Below are positions 6,796 to 15,121 of a stretch of 39,065 nucleotides of DNA, piece after piece. Under the pieces are notes generated by a model. That model ran no database searches and had not been told where the DNA came from. It was given only the letters and a program-made list of their open reading frames with translations. Source of the DNA: Oscillospiraceae bacterium (lineage in GTDB: Bacteria; Bacillota; Clostridia; Oscillospirales; Oscillospiraceae); contig JAFQCX010000039.1 of assembly GCA_017416245.1 (NCBI GenBank), positions 1-39,065 of the forward strand, given 5' to 3'. Within the stretch, counting starts at the first letter, position 1; each line of letters begins with the position of its first letter. The position numbers were made by a program, and so were the translations under genes.

Positions 6796-7938
6796 ATGAA
6801 AAGGACCATTGCGTTTGCTGAAAACCTGAAGCACTACAGAACCAAATTGGGATTGACCCAAAGGCAGCTTGCCCAGGAAATCGGATATACGGAAAAATCC
6901 GTTAGTAAATGGGAAAGCGGCGGCGCGCTGCCTACGATGGAAATGGCGTTGACGCTTGCAGACCTGTTCAATCTTTCATTGGATGAACTGATTTTTGAAA
7001 ACAATACCTGCTATTATTTTTTGGGAATTGACGGCGGTGGCACCAAGACCACATTCAAACTTATCGACAAAAGCGGAATGCTGCTGAGCAGGATTTCCAA
7101 AGGTCCCAGCAATCCCAACGACATCGGCATTGAGCAGACTCTGGCGGTGCTCAAAGACGGGATCAATGAGGTTTGCAAGGGTATCCCTTACAACAAGGTC
7201 ACCCTGTTTGCCGGGCTGGCCGGATTTGGGTATCCCGGTGACAGCACTAATGTTCTTTCCCGCTTCCTTGACAAATTCGGGTTCTTTGCCTACCACACCG
7301 GCAACGACATTGAAAACATTGCTGCTCTTTCCAATTATGATAAATGTATACTGGTCATTATGGGCACAGGATTTAATGTTTATGCGATCAATGGCAGTAA
7401 CAAAAAGGGATTTGCCGGTTGGGGGCAACTGTTTGACGAGGGTGGCTGCGGCTACACCTTAGGCAGAGATGCCATTACCGCAGCTCTGTGCGCCGAAGAT
7501 GGCAGCGGCAGTCCTACCCTACTGACTGATCTTTTTACCAAGCGCTTAGGACAGACCGCCGGCGCGCATCTTACAAAATTCTATCAGGGTGGTAAGCGGT
7601 ACATTGCTGAATTTGCAGATCTTGCGTTCCGGGCGGCTGCATCCGGCGATTCTGTCGCAAAGGAAATCTTGGAAAAGAATGCAACCTTTGCTGCAGGAAA
7701 AATCAGCGCTGCGCTAAGAGAACTAAATGCGAATGCCGCCGGGCACAGCATCCCCGTCATCTTTGCCGGCGGCATCAGCAAGCAGCACAGTGTCCTGTTT
7801 CCGCTGATCCGAAAGCATCTTACAGCAAACTGTGATTTGATGCATTTGGAACACGAGCCGGTTGATGGCGCTGTTTTTAAAGCAAAAAAGCTATTCGAAG
7901 AACGAACCGCTTCACAGGAGGCAGACGATGTATTATAA
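6796..7938 (+). CDS. XRE HTH domain fused to BadF/BcrA-type N-acetylglucosamine kinase-like ATPase
   Basis: This 380-residue fusion has a helix-turn-helix of XRE/Cro type at about residues 10-65 (LTQRQLAQEIGYTEKSVSKW). A BadF/BadG/BcrA/BcrD ATPase-family domain follows, starting at YYFLGIDGGGTKTTFKL (about 73-90, phosphate-1 loop), with ILVIMGTGFNVYAI as phosphate-2 region and a FAGGISKQHSVLFPL adenosine-type motif near the C-terminus. Members of this ASKHA group include N-acetylglucosamine kinases. The start at 6796 follows a GTGAGGG sequence. It overlaps nagA by 11 bases, so the likely job is phosphorylation of GlcNAc and/or sensing amino sugar to control the operon. Kinase residues look intact, but catalysis is inferred. 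Confidence 0.85.
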   Translation: MKRTIAFAENLKHYRTKLGLTQRQLAQEIGYTEKSVSKWESGGALPTMEMALTLADLFNLSLDELIFENNTCYYFLGIDGGGTKTTFKLIDKSGMLLSRISKGPSNPNDIGIEQTLAVLKDGINEVCKGIPYNKVTLFAGLAGFGYPGDSTNVLSRFLDKFGFFAYHTGNDIENIAALSNYDKCILVIMGTGFNVYAINGSNKKGFAGWGQLFDEGGCGYTLGRDAITAALCAEDGSGSPTLLTDLFTKRLGQTAGAHLTKFYQGGKRYIAEFADLAFRAAASGDSVAKEILEKNATFAAGKISAALRELNANAAGHSIPVIFAGGISKQHSVLFPLIRKHLTANCDLMHLEHEPVDGAVFKAKKLFEERTASQEADDVL

Positions 7939-9058
7939 AAATGCATTCATCTATTGCAGGGATTTTACCTTCCACAAGGGTGCTTTTCAGGTAGTAGACG
8001 GAAAATTCGGCAAGCTTCTGCCTGATTCCGTGCCGTCAGATGCAATTGATCTGCAGGGCGCACTGGTCATTCCGGGCTTGGTAGATATCCACACCCACGG
8101 CAATTCCGGCGCTGATTTCTCTGACGGGGATTACAAGGGGCTGAAACGGATGGCGGCATATTATGCCCAATCCGGCATCACCTCTTTTGCGCCGGCATCC
8201 ATGACCCTGCCCTATGCCGACCTGCAAAAAGCCTTTATTAACGCCCATCGGCTGACAGAAGAATCCCCCGCGGGATATTCTGTTCTGCGGGGGATCCATA
8301 TGGAAGGCCCCTATTTTTCTTACGAGAAACGCGGCGCGCAAAACGCAGAACATCTGAAAGCCCCCGACATTTCCGGCTTTTTGGCTTTACAGAAATCCTG
8401 CGGTGGCTTGATACGCATTGTGGACATTGCGCCGGAACTAGCCGGAGCAATTGACTTCATTCGGGAAGTGCAAGCTGAGTGCACCGTTTCCGTCGCCCAC
8501 ACAAATGCCGACTACGACCAAGCCAAGGCTGCTTTTGCCGCAGGCTGCACCCATTTGACACACCTTTTCAACGTGATGCCCGGTATGCACCACCGCGCGC
8601 CCGGTGTCATTCCTGCTGCTGCAGAAAATGCCAATGTCCGGGCGGAGCTGATCTGTGACGGGCTGCATGTACATCCTGCAATGGTACGGCTTGCATTTGA
8701 CATTTTCGGCAGTGAGCGTATTGTCCTCATCTCCGATTCCGGCCGCTGCTGCGGTATGGAAGACGGCAGCACATTTATGCTGGGCGGGCAAAGCGCACGG
8801 TTAGAAAACGGCATTGCAAAGCTTTCAGACGGCACTATCGCCTGCTCCGCAGCAAATCTATATCAATGTATGTGCAATGCTATCCGGTTCGGCATTCCCC
8901 GTGAGGCTGCGATCCGCGCTGCTACCTATAACCCTGCCTGTGTCATTGGCGCTGACACGCTTGTGGGCTCCATTGAAACAGGAAAGATCGCGGACTTTCT
9001 CATCTGCAGTCCTGATTTTGTCCAAAAGCGTGTCTTCCTGTCCGGGCGTGAACTGTAA
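7928..9058 (+). CDS. nagA: N-acetylglucosamine-6-phosphate deacetylase
   Basis: This 376-residue amidohydrolase converts GlcNAc-6-P to glucosamine-6-P and acetate. It shows the metal-binding VDIHTHGNSG motif (His55, His57), the EGPYFS glutamate, VAHTNADYDQA and LTHLFNVMPGMHHR histidines, and the catalytic aspartate in VLISDSG. The ATG follows AGGAGG by six bases and overlaps the upstream kinase-regulator gene by 11 bases. No glucosamine-6-P deaminase (NagB) is present in the window, so the downstream step must be encoded elsewhere. A strong terminator follows at once. Substrate could come from cell-wall recycling or mucin. Confidence 0.94.
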   Translation: MYYKNAFIYCRDFTFHKGAFQVVDGKFGKLLPDSVPSDAIDLQGALVIPGLVDIHTHGNSGADFSDGDYKGLKRMAAYYAQSGITSFAPASMTLPYADLQKAFINAHRLTEESPAGYSVLRGIHMEGPYFSYEKRGAQNAEHLKAPDISGFLALQKSCGGLIRIVDIAPELAGAIDFIREVQAECTVSVAHTNADYDQAKAAFAAGCTHLTHLFNVMPGMHHRAPGVIPAAAENANVRAELICDGLHVHPAMVRLAFDIFGSERIVLISDSGRCCGMEDGSTFMLGGQSARLENGIAKLSDGTIACSAANLYQCMCNAIRFGIPREAAIRAATYNPACVIGADTLVGSIETGKIADFLICSPDFVQKRVFLSGREL

Positions 9059-9061
9059 ACA

Positions 9062-9093
9062 AAAACTCCTTTGCCAGCAGGCAAAGGAGTTTT
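9062..9093. terminator. Bidirectional terminator after nagA
   Basis: Perfect 14-bp arms AAAACTCCTTTGCC / GGCAAAGGAGTTTT with an AGCA loop lie between convergent nagA and the C_GCAxxG_C_C gene. Confidence 0.88.
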
Positions 9094-9097
9094 CCAA

Positions 9098-9544
9098 TTA
9101 TAAGGGATTCTTTTCTATAAATTCGTCAACCAGCTTTGCGGCAACCATTACCATTCTTGCGCAGGGGCGCTTGGCATAGTACTCTGCCGTTCTGGGAGAA
9201 GGATTGGGATCGGTCGGAATATTTACGAGCAATTCACGACAGATAATGCTGCCGTTTTCCTCTTTGAATTTCTCTGCCAATCCATGAACTCTGGCATACA
9301 GTTCCTTTTTTGCCTCGTCATCGGTGGGACTCTCGTAACCATAAAGCTGACCCATTACAAAGAACATACCGCTTACTGCGCCGCACACCTCACGCAGGCC
9401 GCCCATACCGCCGCCAAAGCCGGACACCAGCTTCGCTGTATGATCCTTATCCAGCCCGGTCAAATCGCAAAATGCCACCGCCACCGCCTGTGCGCAGTTG
9501 TAGCCTTCCAAAAACAGTTCAGCCGCTTTTATCGAATGATCCAT
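9098..9544 (-). CDS. C_GCAxxG_C_C family redox-type protein
   Basis: This 148-residue protein belongs to the C_GCAxxG_C_C family (split-Soret/putative redox) common in anaerobes. Visible conserved elements are the first cysteine in GYNCAQAVAVAF, a glycine-rich FGGGMGGLREVCGAVSG stretch that carries the CGAxxG motif, a later Cys in IICRELL and the C-terminal Cys in RPCARMV. The pattern suggests a bound metal or redox disulfides, but the function is not established. It sits downstream of the two flavoprotein genes with 14 bases between, on the same strand, so it may be co-transcribed and share electron-transfer chemistry with them. A terminator follows. Confidence 0.85.
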   Translation of the reverse strand: MDHSIKAAELFLEGYNCAQAVAVAFCDLTGLDKDHTAKLVSGFGGGMGGLREVCGAVSGMFFVMGQLYGYESPTDDEAKKELYARVHGLAEKFKEENGSIICRELLVNIPTDPNPSPRTAEYYAKRPCARMVMVAAKLVDEFIEKNPL

Positions 9545-9558
9545 AGTATATTCTCCTT

Positions 9559-11136
9559 TTATAAATTCTCTATCAGCGCCTCAGCGCATTGCATACCGTC
9601 AATAGCCGCAGACATAATGCCGCCTGCGTAGCCTGCACCCTCACCTGCCGGGTACAAGCCCCGTAGACCAACAGACTGACGGGTTTCATCCCGCAGGATC
9701 CGCACAGGAGAAGAGCTTCTGGTTTCCGGGGCTGTCAGCACGCTATCGGGATGGGCAAAGCCCTTGAGATTACCATCTAACCGGGGCAATGCCTCTTTCA
9801 GCGGATCGGTGATCTTAGCGGGCAGCACCTCATGCAGATCACACCAGGTTACGCCCGGCCGGTAGGTTGGCTTTACGCTGCCGGCGCCCACGGAAGGTCT
9901 GCCATCCAAAAAGTCACCTACCGTTTGGGCAGGGGCAGCATAATTTCCACCGCCGACTCTGTATGCTTTTTGTTCGATTTCCCGTTGCCAGTGCATACCT
10001 GCAAGGGGATCCTGGGAGGGAAAGTCTTTGGGATTGAGGGTGACCAGCAGAGCAGCGTTTGCATTTTCTCCCTCACGATCTGCATAACTCATACCGTTGG
10101 TGACCACGCCCCCCTCTTCGGAGCTTGCCGCCACCACGTATCCACCGGGACACATACAGAAGGTGTATACCGTTTCGTTATCCAAATGCTTCACCAGTTT
10201 ATAGTCTGCCGGTGGCAACACAGGGTTATATTGGCCGTACTGTGATGCATCAATCACCTGTTGCGGATGCTCTATCCGCACGCCCATAGCAAAGGGCTTC
10301 GCCTCCAACGGAATGCCCGTTTCCTGCAAATAGGTAAAGGTATCTCTGGCGCTGTGGCCGATAGCGAGAATCACCTGGTCACAGGGTACGGTTTCATTAT
10401 GATTGATGATCAGGCCGGTAAGTGATCCGTTTTCCTGATTAATACCCGTTACCTGGGCGTTGAACCGCACCTCACCACCCAAGGAAATAATTTTCTGGCG
10501 TAAATTCTGCACCACCGTCAGCAGCACATCCGTTCCCACGTGGGGTTTGGCATCAAACAGAATATTTTCCCTTGCGCCCATTTTTACAAACTGCTCCAAT
10601 ATCCAGCCGATTCTGGGATTGTTCACCCCTGTATTCAGCTTTCCGTCGGAAAATGTACCGGCGCCGCCCTCACCAAATTGCACGTTGCTCTTATCGTCCA
10701 GTTCCCCTGTTTCCCAAAATTTTTGCACCTTTTCGTGACGGGAAACCGCGTCCTCACCGCGCTCCAAAATCAGCGGTCGCAGACCTGCCATAGCCAGCAC
10801 CAGGCCGGCAAACATCCCTGCAGGGCCAAAGCCCACCACCACAGGATGGTGTGCTGGCGTTTTGTCGCATTTGGGGACTTTATAATACTTGTTATTTGCC
10901 AGGCTTGCACGTTTGCAGCCCGACTGTTTCAGTATCTTGTTTTCACTGCCGTCTACTGCCACATCCACCGTATAGACGATTCGCACATCCGGCTTCTTTC
11001 TGGCATCCACAGAACGGCGCACAATGGTCAGCTTCCGAATCTTCGAGGCAGAAATGCGCAATGCCTGCGCCGCCTCAAAAGGAAGCTGAGAGATATTGTG
11101 CTCCGGCGGCAGGCTGATTTCTCTTATACGAATCAT
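9559..11136 (-). CDS. FAD-dependent dehydrogenase, COG2509 family
   Basis: This 525-residue flavoprotein begins MIRIREISLPPEHNISQLP. It has an N-terminal alpha/beta domain of about 95 residues, then the FAD dinucleotide fold VVVGFGPAGMFAGLVLA (about 98-114), an ERGEDAV segment, an FGEGGAGTFSDGKLNTG motif characteristic of COG2509, and a C-terminal GEGAGYAGGIMSAAIDG FAD-binding motif. The family is predicted to be a cytosolic oxidoreductase of unknown substrate. ATG 11136 overlaps the stop of the HI0933-type gene (ATGA), and AAAGGA precedes it by seven bases. The overlap says the two flavoproteins are translated together. Confidence 0.88.
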   Translation of the reverse strand: MIRIREISLPPEHNISQLPFEAAQALRISASKIRKLTIVRRSVDARKKPDVRIVYTVDVAVDGSENKILKQSGCKRASLANNKYYKVPKCDKTPAHHPVVVGFGPAGMFAGLVLAMAGLRPLILERGEDAVSRHEKVQKFWETGELDDKSNVQFGEGGAGTFSDGKLNTGVNNPRIGWILEQFVKMGARENILFDAKPHVGTDVLLTVVQNLRQKIISLGGEVRFNAQVTGINQENGSLTGLIINHNETVPCDQVILAIGHSARDTFTYLQETGIPLEAKPFAMGVRIEHPQQVIDASQYGQYNPVLPPADYKLVKHLDNETVYTFCMCPGGYVVAASSEEGGVVTNGMSYADREGENANAALLVTLNPKDFPSQDPLAGMHWQREIEQKAYRVGGGNYAAPAQTVGDFLDGRPSVGAGSVKPTYRPGVTWCDLHEVLPAKITDPLKEALPRLDGNLKGFAHPDSVLTAPETRSSSPVRILRDETRQSVGLRGLYPAGEGAGYAGGIMSAAIDGMQCAEALIENL

Positions 11137-12347
11137 TTTGCATCCTTTCCTGCGTTGTATCCTGCCAAGCAGCCGGAGCTCCAAGCCCATTGCAGGTTAT
11201 AGCCACCACAATCACCGTCAATATCCAGCACTTCGCCACAGGCATACAAACCGGGAACCAAGCGGCTTTCCATTGTGGCTGCATCAAATTGCTCCGTAAG
11301 AACACCGCCTGCCGTAACCTGCGCGCTATCCATACCAAGGGGCTCGGTCAGCGCGATTTCCAGCGATTTTACCGCGCGGCAGACCTCCTCTGCCTCTGCG
11401 TTACTCAATTCCTTTGCATAGGTTTTTCCTTTGATCCCTGCGGTTTTACACAAGACTCTGCCCAATCGGTTATGGAGAATGCCTGTGAGCAGGTCCTCCA
11501 TGGGCAGGTTGGAATTTCTTCGCTGCAACAACGCTTCATAAAGGTTATCACGTGACCAATCCGGCAGAAAGTCCAGCTTTGCTGTCCATTCACCGCCGCC
11601 GTAGCACACATCACGGGATATCTCAAAGACCACAGGGCCGGAGATCCCCTGCTCTGTCAGTTGCAATTCCCCTGTGCTTTCGGAAAACAGCTCACTATCT
11701 CTCATAATCTGCACGTGGCAGTTGGCGCGGACACCTTTCAGGCCGGCAATGCCGCCCCAGCCGGTTTTGATCTGCACCAGCGACGGACGGAGTCTTGTTG
11801 CTTTGTGACCCAGTTTTCCCAGTAATTTATAGCCGGACATAGTACCACCCAGCTTGCTGCCGGCAAGACCACCGCAAGCAATAATCAACTTGTCGCAAGA
11901 AACTGTTTCGTCACTGCCGATAACAGAAAAGCCGCACTCGTTCTTTTGAATTTTTTCTGCCTCAAAGCCCAGCTTCAATGTAATGTTAGGGCGATTCAAA
12001 TTGAGCCGCAGTACATCCACAACAGAATTTGCCTGATCGGAATAGGGGTAGACTTTACCGCTGGGCTCAACCACTGTATAAAGCCCTAGATCCCGAAACC
12101 ATTTCAGCGTAGCATCCGGGTTCATAGCACCAATGGCAGGCAGCACAAAATCAGGCTGCTCCCCGTGGTAGCCGCCCCTACTTGCGTTCATATTGGAAAG
12201 ATTGCAACGTCCGTTTCCCGTGGCTTGCAGTTTTCTGCCCACACGATTCTGCCGATCCATAAGGATGACATTCACATTGGGATTTTCAGATGCGGCAAGG
12301 GCTGCTGCCATGCCGGATGCGCCTGCACCGATAATGCCTATGACCAT
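11133..12347 (-). CDS. HI0933/BaiN-like NAD(P)/FAD-dependent oxidoreductase
   Basis: This 404-residue protein has the HI0933-family signature: MVIGIIGAGASGMAAALAA at the N-terminus (FAD Rossmann fold), VGRKLQATGNGRCNLSN (about residues 39-55), a central GGLAGSKLGGTMSGYKLLGKLGH segment, and a C-terminal AGGVLTEQFD... CGEVLDIDGDCGGYNLQWAWSSG motif. BaiN of Clostridium scindens, described as acting on oxo-bile acids, is in this broad family, but the family is widespread and I do not assign bile-acid activity. The start follows AGGTGA closely; the upstream promoter at 12370-12398 supports it. It is first in an operon with the COG2509 flavoprotein and probably the C_GCAxxG_C_C gene. Confidence 0.88.
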   Translation of the reverse strand: MVIGIIGAGASGMAAALAASENPNVNVILMDRQNRVGRKLQATGNGRCNLSNMNASRGGYHGEQPDFVLPAIGAMNPDATLKWFRDLGLYTVVEPSGKVYPYSDQANSVVDVLRLNLNRPNITLKLGFEAEKIQKNECGFSVIGSDETVSCDKLIIACGGLAGSKLGGTMSGYKLLGKLGHKATRLRPSLVQIKTGWGGIAGLKGVRANCHVQIMRDSELFSESTGELQLTEQGISGPVVFEISRDVCYGGGEWTAKLDFLPDWSRDNLYEALLQRRNSNLPMEDLLTGILHNRLGRVLCKTAGIKGKTYAKELSNAEAEEVCRAVKSLEIALTEPLGMDSAQVTAGGVLTEQFDAATMESRLVPGLYACGEVLDIDGDCGGYNLQWAWSSGCLAGYNAGKDAK

Positions 12348-12369
12348 ACATTCACCTGCTTTCTCTCCT

Positions 12370-12398
12370 ATTATAGTAAATATTCCACCCAGAAACAA
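12370..12398 (-). promoter_or_regulatory. Promoter of the flavoprotein operon
   Basis: On the minus strand TTGTTT (12393-12398) and a perfect TATAAT (12370-12375) have a 17-base spacer. It is back to back with the ylmH promoter. Confidence 0.7.
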
Positions 12399-12409
12399 GG
12401 AAAACTTTC

Positions 12410-12437
12410 TTGCATTGCTAAAATACTGTGGTATAAT
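12410..12437 (+). promoter_or_regulatory. Extended -10 promoter of ylmH
   Basis: TTGCAT (12410-12415) and TATAAT (12432-12437) have a 16-base spacer, and a TGn extension precedes the -10. Confidence 0.72.
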
Positions 12438-12464
12438 ACCATAAGAAACCATAAAGGAGCGCCT

Positions 12465-13250
12465 ATGGACCGAAGTAATATTGAAAAAATTGCAAAAACC
12501 GCGGATGACAAGGTGCTTCTTGCTAAGGTTTGGGATAAAATCCACAGGGGCATACAAAAAAACATCCCCGCAAGCACCTGTTTTCTCTCCTTGCGGGAAT
12601 TGGAGATGACCAAATATCTGTTTGGACAGGCAGAGGGCTTATATGCCTTTGGCGGCTATAAAGACGCGGAACGGCAAATGCTGGTATTCCTGCCGGAGTA
12701 TTTGGATGAAAGTGCATTGCTGGGTGAAGAATCTCCCCTATCCTGTCTGCGGGCAACCTTCTATGAGGGCGACACTCCCACCCATCGGGATTTTTTGGGC
12801 GCGCTGATGGGCGCCGGTATAGCAAGAGAAACTGTGGGTGATATCTGTGTTGGAAAGGGCTGCTGTGATTTCTTTGTTACAAAAGAAATTGCCCCCTATG
12901 TATTGCAGAATTTTCACTCCGCAGGCCGGACCAAGGTTCGTTTGGAGCAGATTCCGCCAGCTGAGGTTTTTGTACCCCAGGCAGAAACCAAAGAGATTCG
13001 CGACACTGTATCCTCCCTTCGGTTAGATAGTGTGATTTCTTCCGGGTTTCGGGTAAGCAGAGGGACAGCTACAGAATATGTCAGCGCCGGAAAGGTTGCT
13101 ATCGACGGTCTTCCCTGCGAAAAAGCAGACAAGATCGTTGCAGAGGGAGCAAAAATCTCCGTCCGTGGTTTGGGGAAAATTCAACTGAAAAGCATCAATG
13201 GGCAGACCAAAAAAGGTCGCATTTCCATTGTGATCAATCGTTATGTATGA
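12465..13250 (+). CDS. ylmH: YlmH-type S4 RNA-binding protein
   Basis: This 261-residue protein starts MDRSNIEKIAKTADDKVLLA. Its N-terminal part matches the YlmH family (a pseudouridine-synthase-like region with FLSLRELEMTKYLF and YKDAERQMLVFLPEY), followed by VGDICVGKGCCDFFV and a C-terminal S4 domain (about residues 180-250: RLDSVISSGFRVSRGTATEY...VAIDGLPCEKAD). YlmH homologues act on ribosomes or ribosome-associated RNA and are usually encoded near the cell-division cluster; here that context is absent. AAAGGAG precedes the ATG by six bases. The longer frame starting at 12165 is antisense to the flavoprotein and is rejected. The DUF896 gene follows 10 bases after the stop codon. Confidence 0.88.
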   Translation: MDRSNIEKIAKTADDKVLLAKVWDKIHRGIQKNIPASTCFLSLRELEMTKYLFGQAEGLYAFGGYKDAERQMLVFLPEYLDESALLGEESPLSCLRATFYEGDTPTHRDFLGALMGAGIARETVGDICVGKGCCDFFVTKEIAPYVLQNFHSAGRTKVRLEQIPPAEVFVPQAETKEIRDTVSSLRLDSVISSGFRVSRGTATEYVSAGKVAIDGLPCEKADKIVAEGAKISVRGLGKIQLKSINGQTKKGRISIVINRYV

Positions 13251-13260
13251 GGTAAAGAGT

Positions 13261-13467
13261 ATGGATATGGATCAAGTTATTAAACGCATCAATGAACTTG
13301 CCGCAAAGGCAAAAAAAGAGGGGCTGACCCCGGAGGAACTCACAGAACGGGACAAGCTCCGCAGAATCTATATTGATTCTGTCAAGGCAAGCTTAGTGGG
13401 ACATCTGGAGAACACCTACATCGTCAGACCCGACGGCACAAAGGAAAAGGTCGGCAAAAAGAATTAG
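13261..13467 (+). CDS. DUF896 family protein (YnzC-like)
   Basis: This 68-residue helical protein has the DUF896 sequence core: INELAAKAKKEGLTPEELTE followed by LRRIYIDSVKASLVGHLENT and a YIVRPDGTKEKV tail. Bacillus members include YnzC; the biochemical role is not established. The start at 13261 follows GAGG by about ten bases; ATG 13243 in the same frame overlaps ylmH and is less well supported. It is in an operon with ylmH and ends before a bidirectional terminator. Confidence 0.88.
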   Translation: MDMDQVIKRINELAAKAKKEGLTPEELTERDKLRRIYIDSVKASLVGHLENTYIVRPDGTKEKVGKKN

Positions 13468-13473
13468 CAATAA

Positions 13474-13502
13474 AAAACGGAGGTGCTAAGCACCTCCGTT
13501 TT
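13474..13502. terminator. Bidirectional terminator between DUF896 gene and secG
   Basis: Perfect 13-bp arms AAAACGGAGGTGC / GCACCTCCGTTTT with a TAA loop, flanked by A and T runs, separate convergent genes. Confidence 0.88.
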
Positions 13503-13508
13503 ACTTTT

Positions 13509-13757
13509 TTAGTGGCTGATGTTCAGCAAGCAGACCAGCAGGGTCAGAATGATCCAAGCCAATGCGATCCACTTGGTAGCAGCTGCCAGCTTTCTATCCT
13601 TATTGGCAGCGTTGCTTTTGTTCATATAAGAATCACTGTTGCCGGAGATAGCGCCGGACAGACCGGCTTCCTTGCCGGATTGGAGCAATACCACCACGAT
13701 CAGCGCAACGCTGGCGATCACTTCCAGAACAGTTAAAATAATCTTTACGACTTCCAT
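13509..13757 (-). CDS. secG: Preprotein translocase subunit SecG
   Basis: This 82-residue membrane protein begins MEVVKIILTVLEVIASVALI. It has two transmembrane helices (about residues 4-25 and 58-79) joined by a loop that holds the SecG-typical LLQSGKEAGLSGAISG segment. It associates with SecYE and assists the SecA-driven export channel. GGAGGTT lies eight bases upstream of ATG 13757; the seven extra in-frame residues upstream include the Shine-Dalgarno and are excluded. It lies 129 bases downstream of prfB on the same strand. Confidence 0.92.
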   Translation of the reverse strand: MEVVKIILTVLEVIASVALIVVVLLQSGKEAGLSGAISGNSDSYMNKSNAANKDRKLAAATKWIALAWIILTLLVCLLNISH

Positions 13758-13886
13758 TTTTGTAACCTCCCTCCGCATACCGCTATTGGGTCACGGATCA
13801 TATGTGTATCCCGATACTACGGATTTTTATCAAGCTAAGCAAGTATAACACAGGAATGTCAGAATTGCAAGTATTTTCTAATTTTT

Positions 13887-15011
13887 TTACTTGGTTACCC
13901 AATTTCCTGTGGCCAAACAGTTCAAATATGCGTTAATAAAGGGATCTAACGCGCCGTCCATAACGCCGTTTACATTGGATGTTTCACAGCCGGTGCGGGT
14001 ATCCTTTACCAAGGTGTAGGGCATAAAGACGTAGTTACGGATCTGGCTGCCCCACTCGATTTTCTTTTGCACACCCTTAATGTCGGAGATCTTCTCCAAG
14101 TGCTCCCGTTCCCGAATCTCCACCAGCTTACTGCGGAGCATACGCAAGCAGGTTTCCTTGTTTTGGAACTGGCTGCGCTCAGTTTGGCAGGATACCACGA
14201 TGCCAGACTTGTGAATCAGTCGCACCGCAGAGGAGGTCTTGTTAATATGCTGACCGCCTGCGCCGGAGGAACGGAACACCTGCATCTCGTAGTCTTCCGG
14301 CTTGATCTCAAAGTCCTCGCTATCATCGGCGATCTCAGGAATCACTTCAATTGCCGAGAAGGAGGTTTGACGGCGGGCGTTGGAATCAAAGGGAGAAACA
14401 CGAACCAGTCTGTGAACGCCGTTCTCCCCTTTCAGGAAGCCGTATGCATTCTCACCCTCGATGAGAATATCCGCGGATTTCAAACCCGCTTCTTCACCCT
14501 CCTGATAGTCCATGATCTTATAGGTATAGCCGTGGGCTTCAGCCCAGCGGGTATACATACGGTAAAGCATCTGGCACCAATCCTGGGCCTCTGTGCCACC
14601 TGCGCCTGCCTGGAAGCTGACCAGCGCATTATTACGGTCGTAGGTGCCGGTAAGCAGGGTCTGCAAACGGCAGCTTTCCATATCGGCAGACAGTTTATCG
14701 AAGCCCTCGATCAGCTCGGGAAGCATAGAATCATCATCTTCCTCTGCAGCCATCTCGCAAATGGTCATCAGATCCTCCCAGGAGGAAGTCATCTGCTTAT
14801 ATTTTTCCAGCTTGTTTTCACAGCTTTTTGTTTTCATCACAACCTGCTGGCTCTTTTCGGGATTATCCCAAAAACCGGGTGCCTCCTGCATTGCGCGCAA
14901 ACGCTCCAGCTCGTTGCGCAATCCCTCGATATTCAGAGAATCCGCCAGGCCCAGAAGCGCAGGCTTGACCTCATTCAATTTTTGTTTGTAGCTATCGAAC
15001 GCAATGTTCAT
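13887..15011 (-). CDS. prfB: Peptide chain release factor 2, frameshift-free
   Basis: This 374-residue class I release factor recognises UGA and UAA. The stop-codon tripeptide SPF (206-208), the QAGAGGTEAQDW segment (about 134-145) and the GGQ peptidyl-hydrolysis motif (252-254, in SSGAGGQHINKTSSAVRL) are all present. The N-terminal helical domain is complete from MNIAFDSYKQ with no in-frame UGA, so the usual programmed +1 frameshift near codon 25 is absent. The start is supported by AGAGG eight bases upstream and a very good promoter at 15058-15086. secG follows after a short gap. Confidence 0.95.
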   Translation of the reverse strand: MNIAFDSYKQKLNEVKPALLGLADSLNIEGLRNELERLRAMQEAPGFWDNPEKSQQVVMKTKSCENKLEKYKQMTSSWEDLMTICEMAAEEDDDSMLPELIEGFDKLSADMESCRLQTLLTGTYDRNNALVSFQAGAGGTEAQDWCQMLYRMYTRWAEAHGYTYKIMDYQEGEEAGLKSADILIEGENAYGFLKGENGVHRLVRVSPFDSNARRQTSFSAIEVIPEIADDSEDFEIKPEDYEMQVFRSSGAGGQHINKTSSAVRLIHKSGIVVSCQTERSQFQNKETCLRMLRSKLVEIREREHLEKISDIKGVQKKIEWGSQIRNYVFMPYTLVKDTRTGCETSNVNGVMDGALDPFINAYLNCLATGNWVTK

Positions 15012-15057
15012 AGGGACAGCCTCTCATTTCCTTAAAATTTGCACAGTTCGGTTGTTT

Positions 15058-15086
15058 ATTATACCCCAAATCCCCTGTTATGTAAA
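15058..15086 (-). promoter_or_regulatory. Promoter of prfB
   Basis: On the minus strand TTTACA (15081-15086) and perfect TATAAT (15058-15063) have a 17-base spacer, about 47 bases before the start codon. Confidence 0.78.
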
Positions 15087-15097
15087 GAGGAAAATGT

Positions 15098-15120
15098 AAA
15101 AAAGCAGGCAATGTGCCTGC
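15098..15120 (-). terminator. Intrinsic terminator reading on the minus strand
   Basis: On the minus strand GCAGGCA-CAT-TGCCTGC is followed by TTTTTT. It lies one base outside the 274-bp inverted-repeat element and would end a transcript coming from the 26-residue ORF. Confidence 0.75.
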
Positions 15121-15121
15121 A

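Noticed and set aside
9559-12347. Bile-acid bai operon including the HI0933/BaiN-like gene
   Set aside because: The family is widespread and the gene is 6 kb from the HSDH-like pair, in another operon; BaiN-type activity is not supported by sequence alone.
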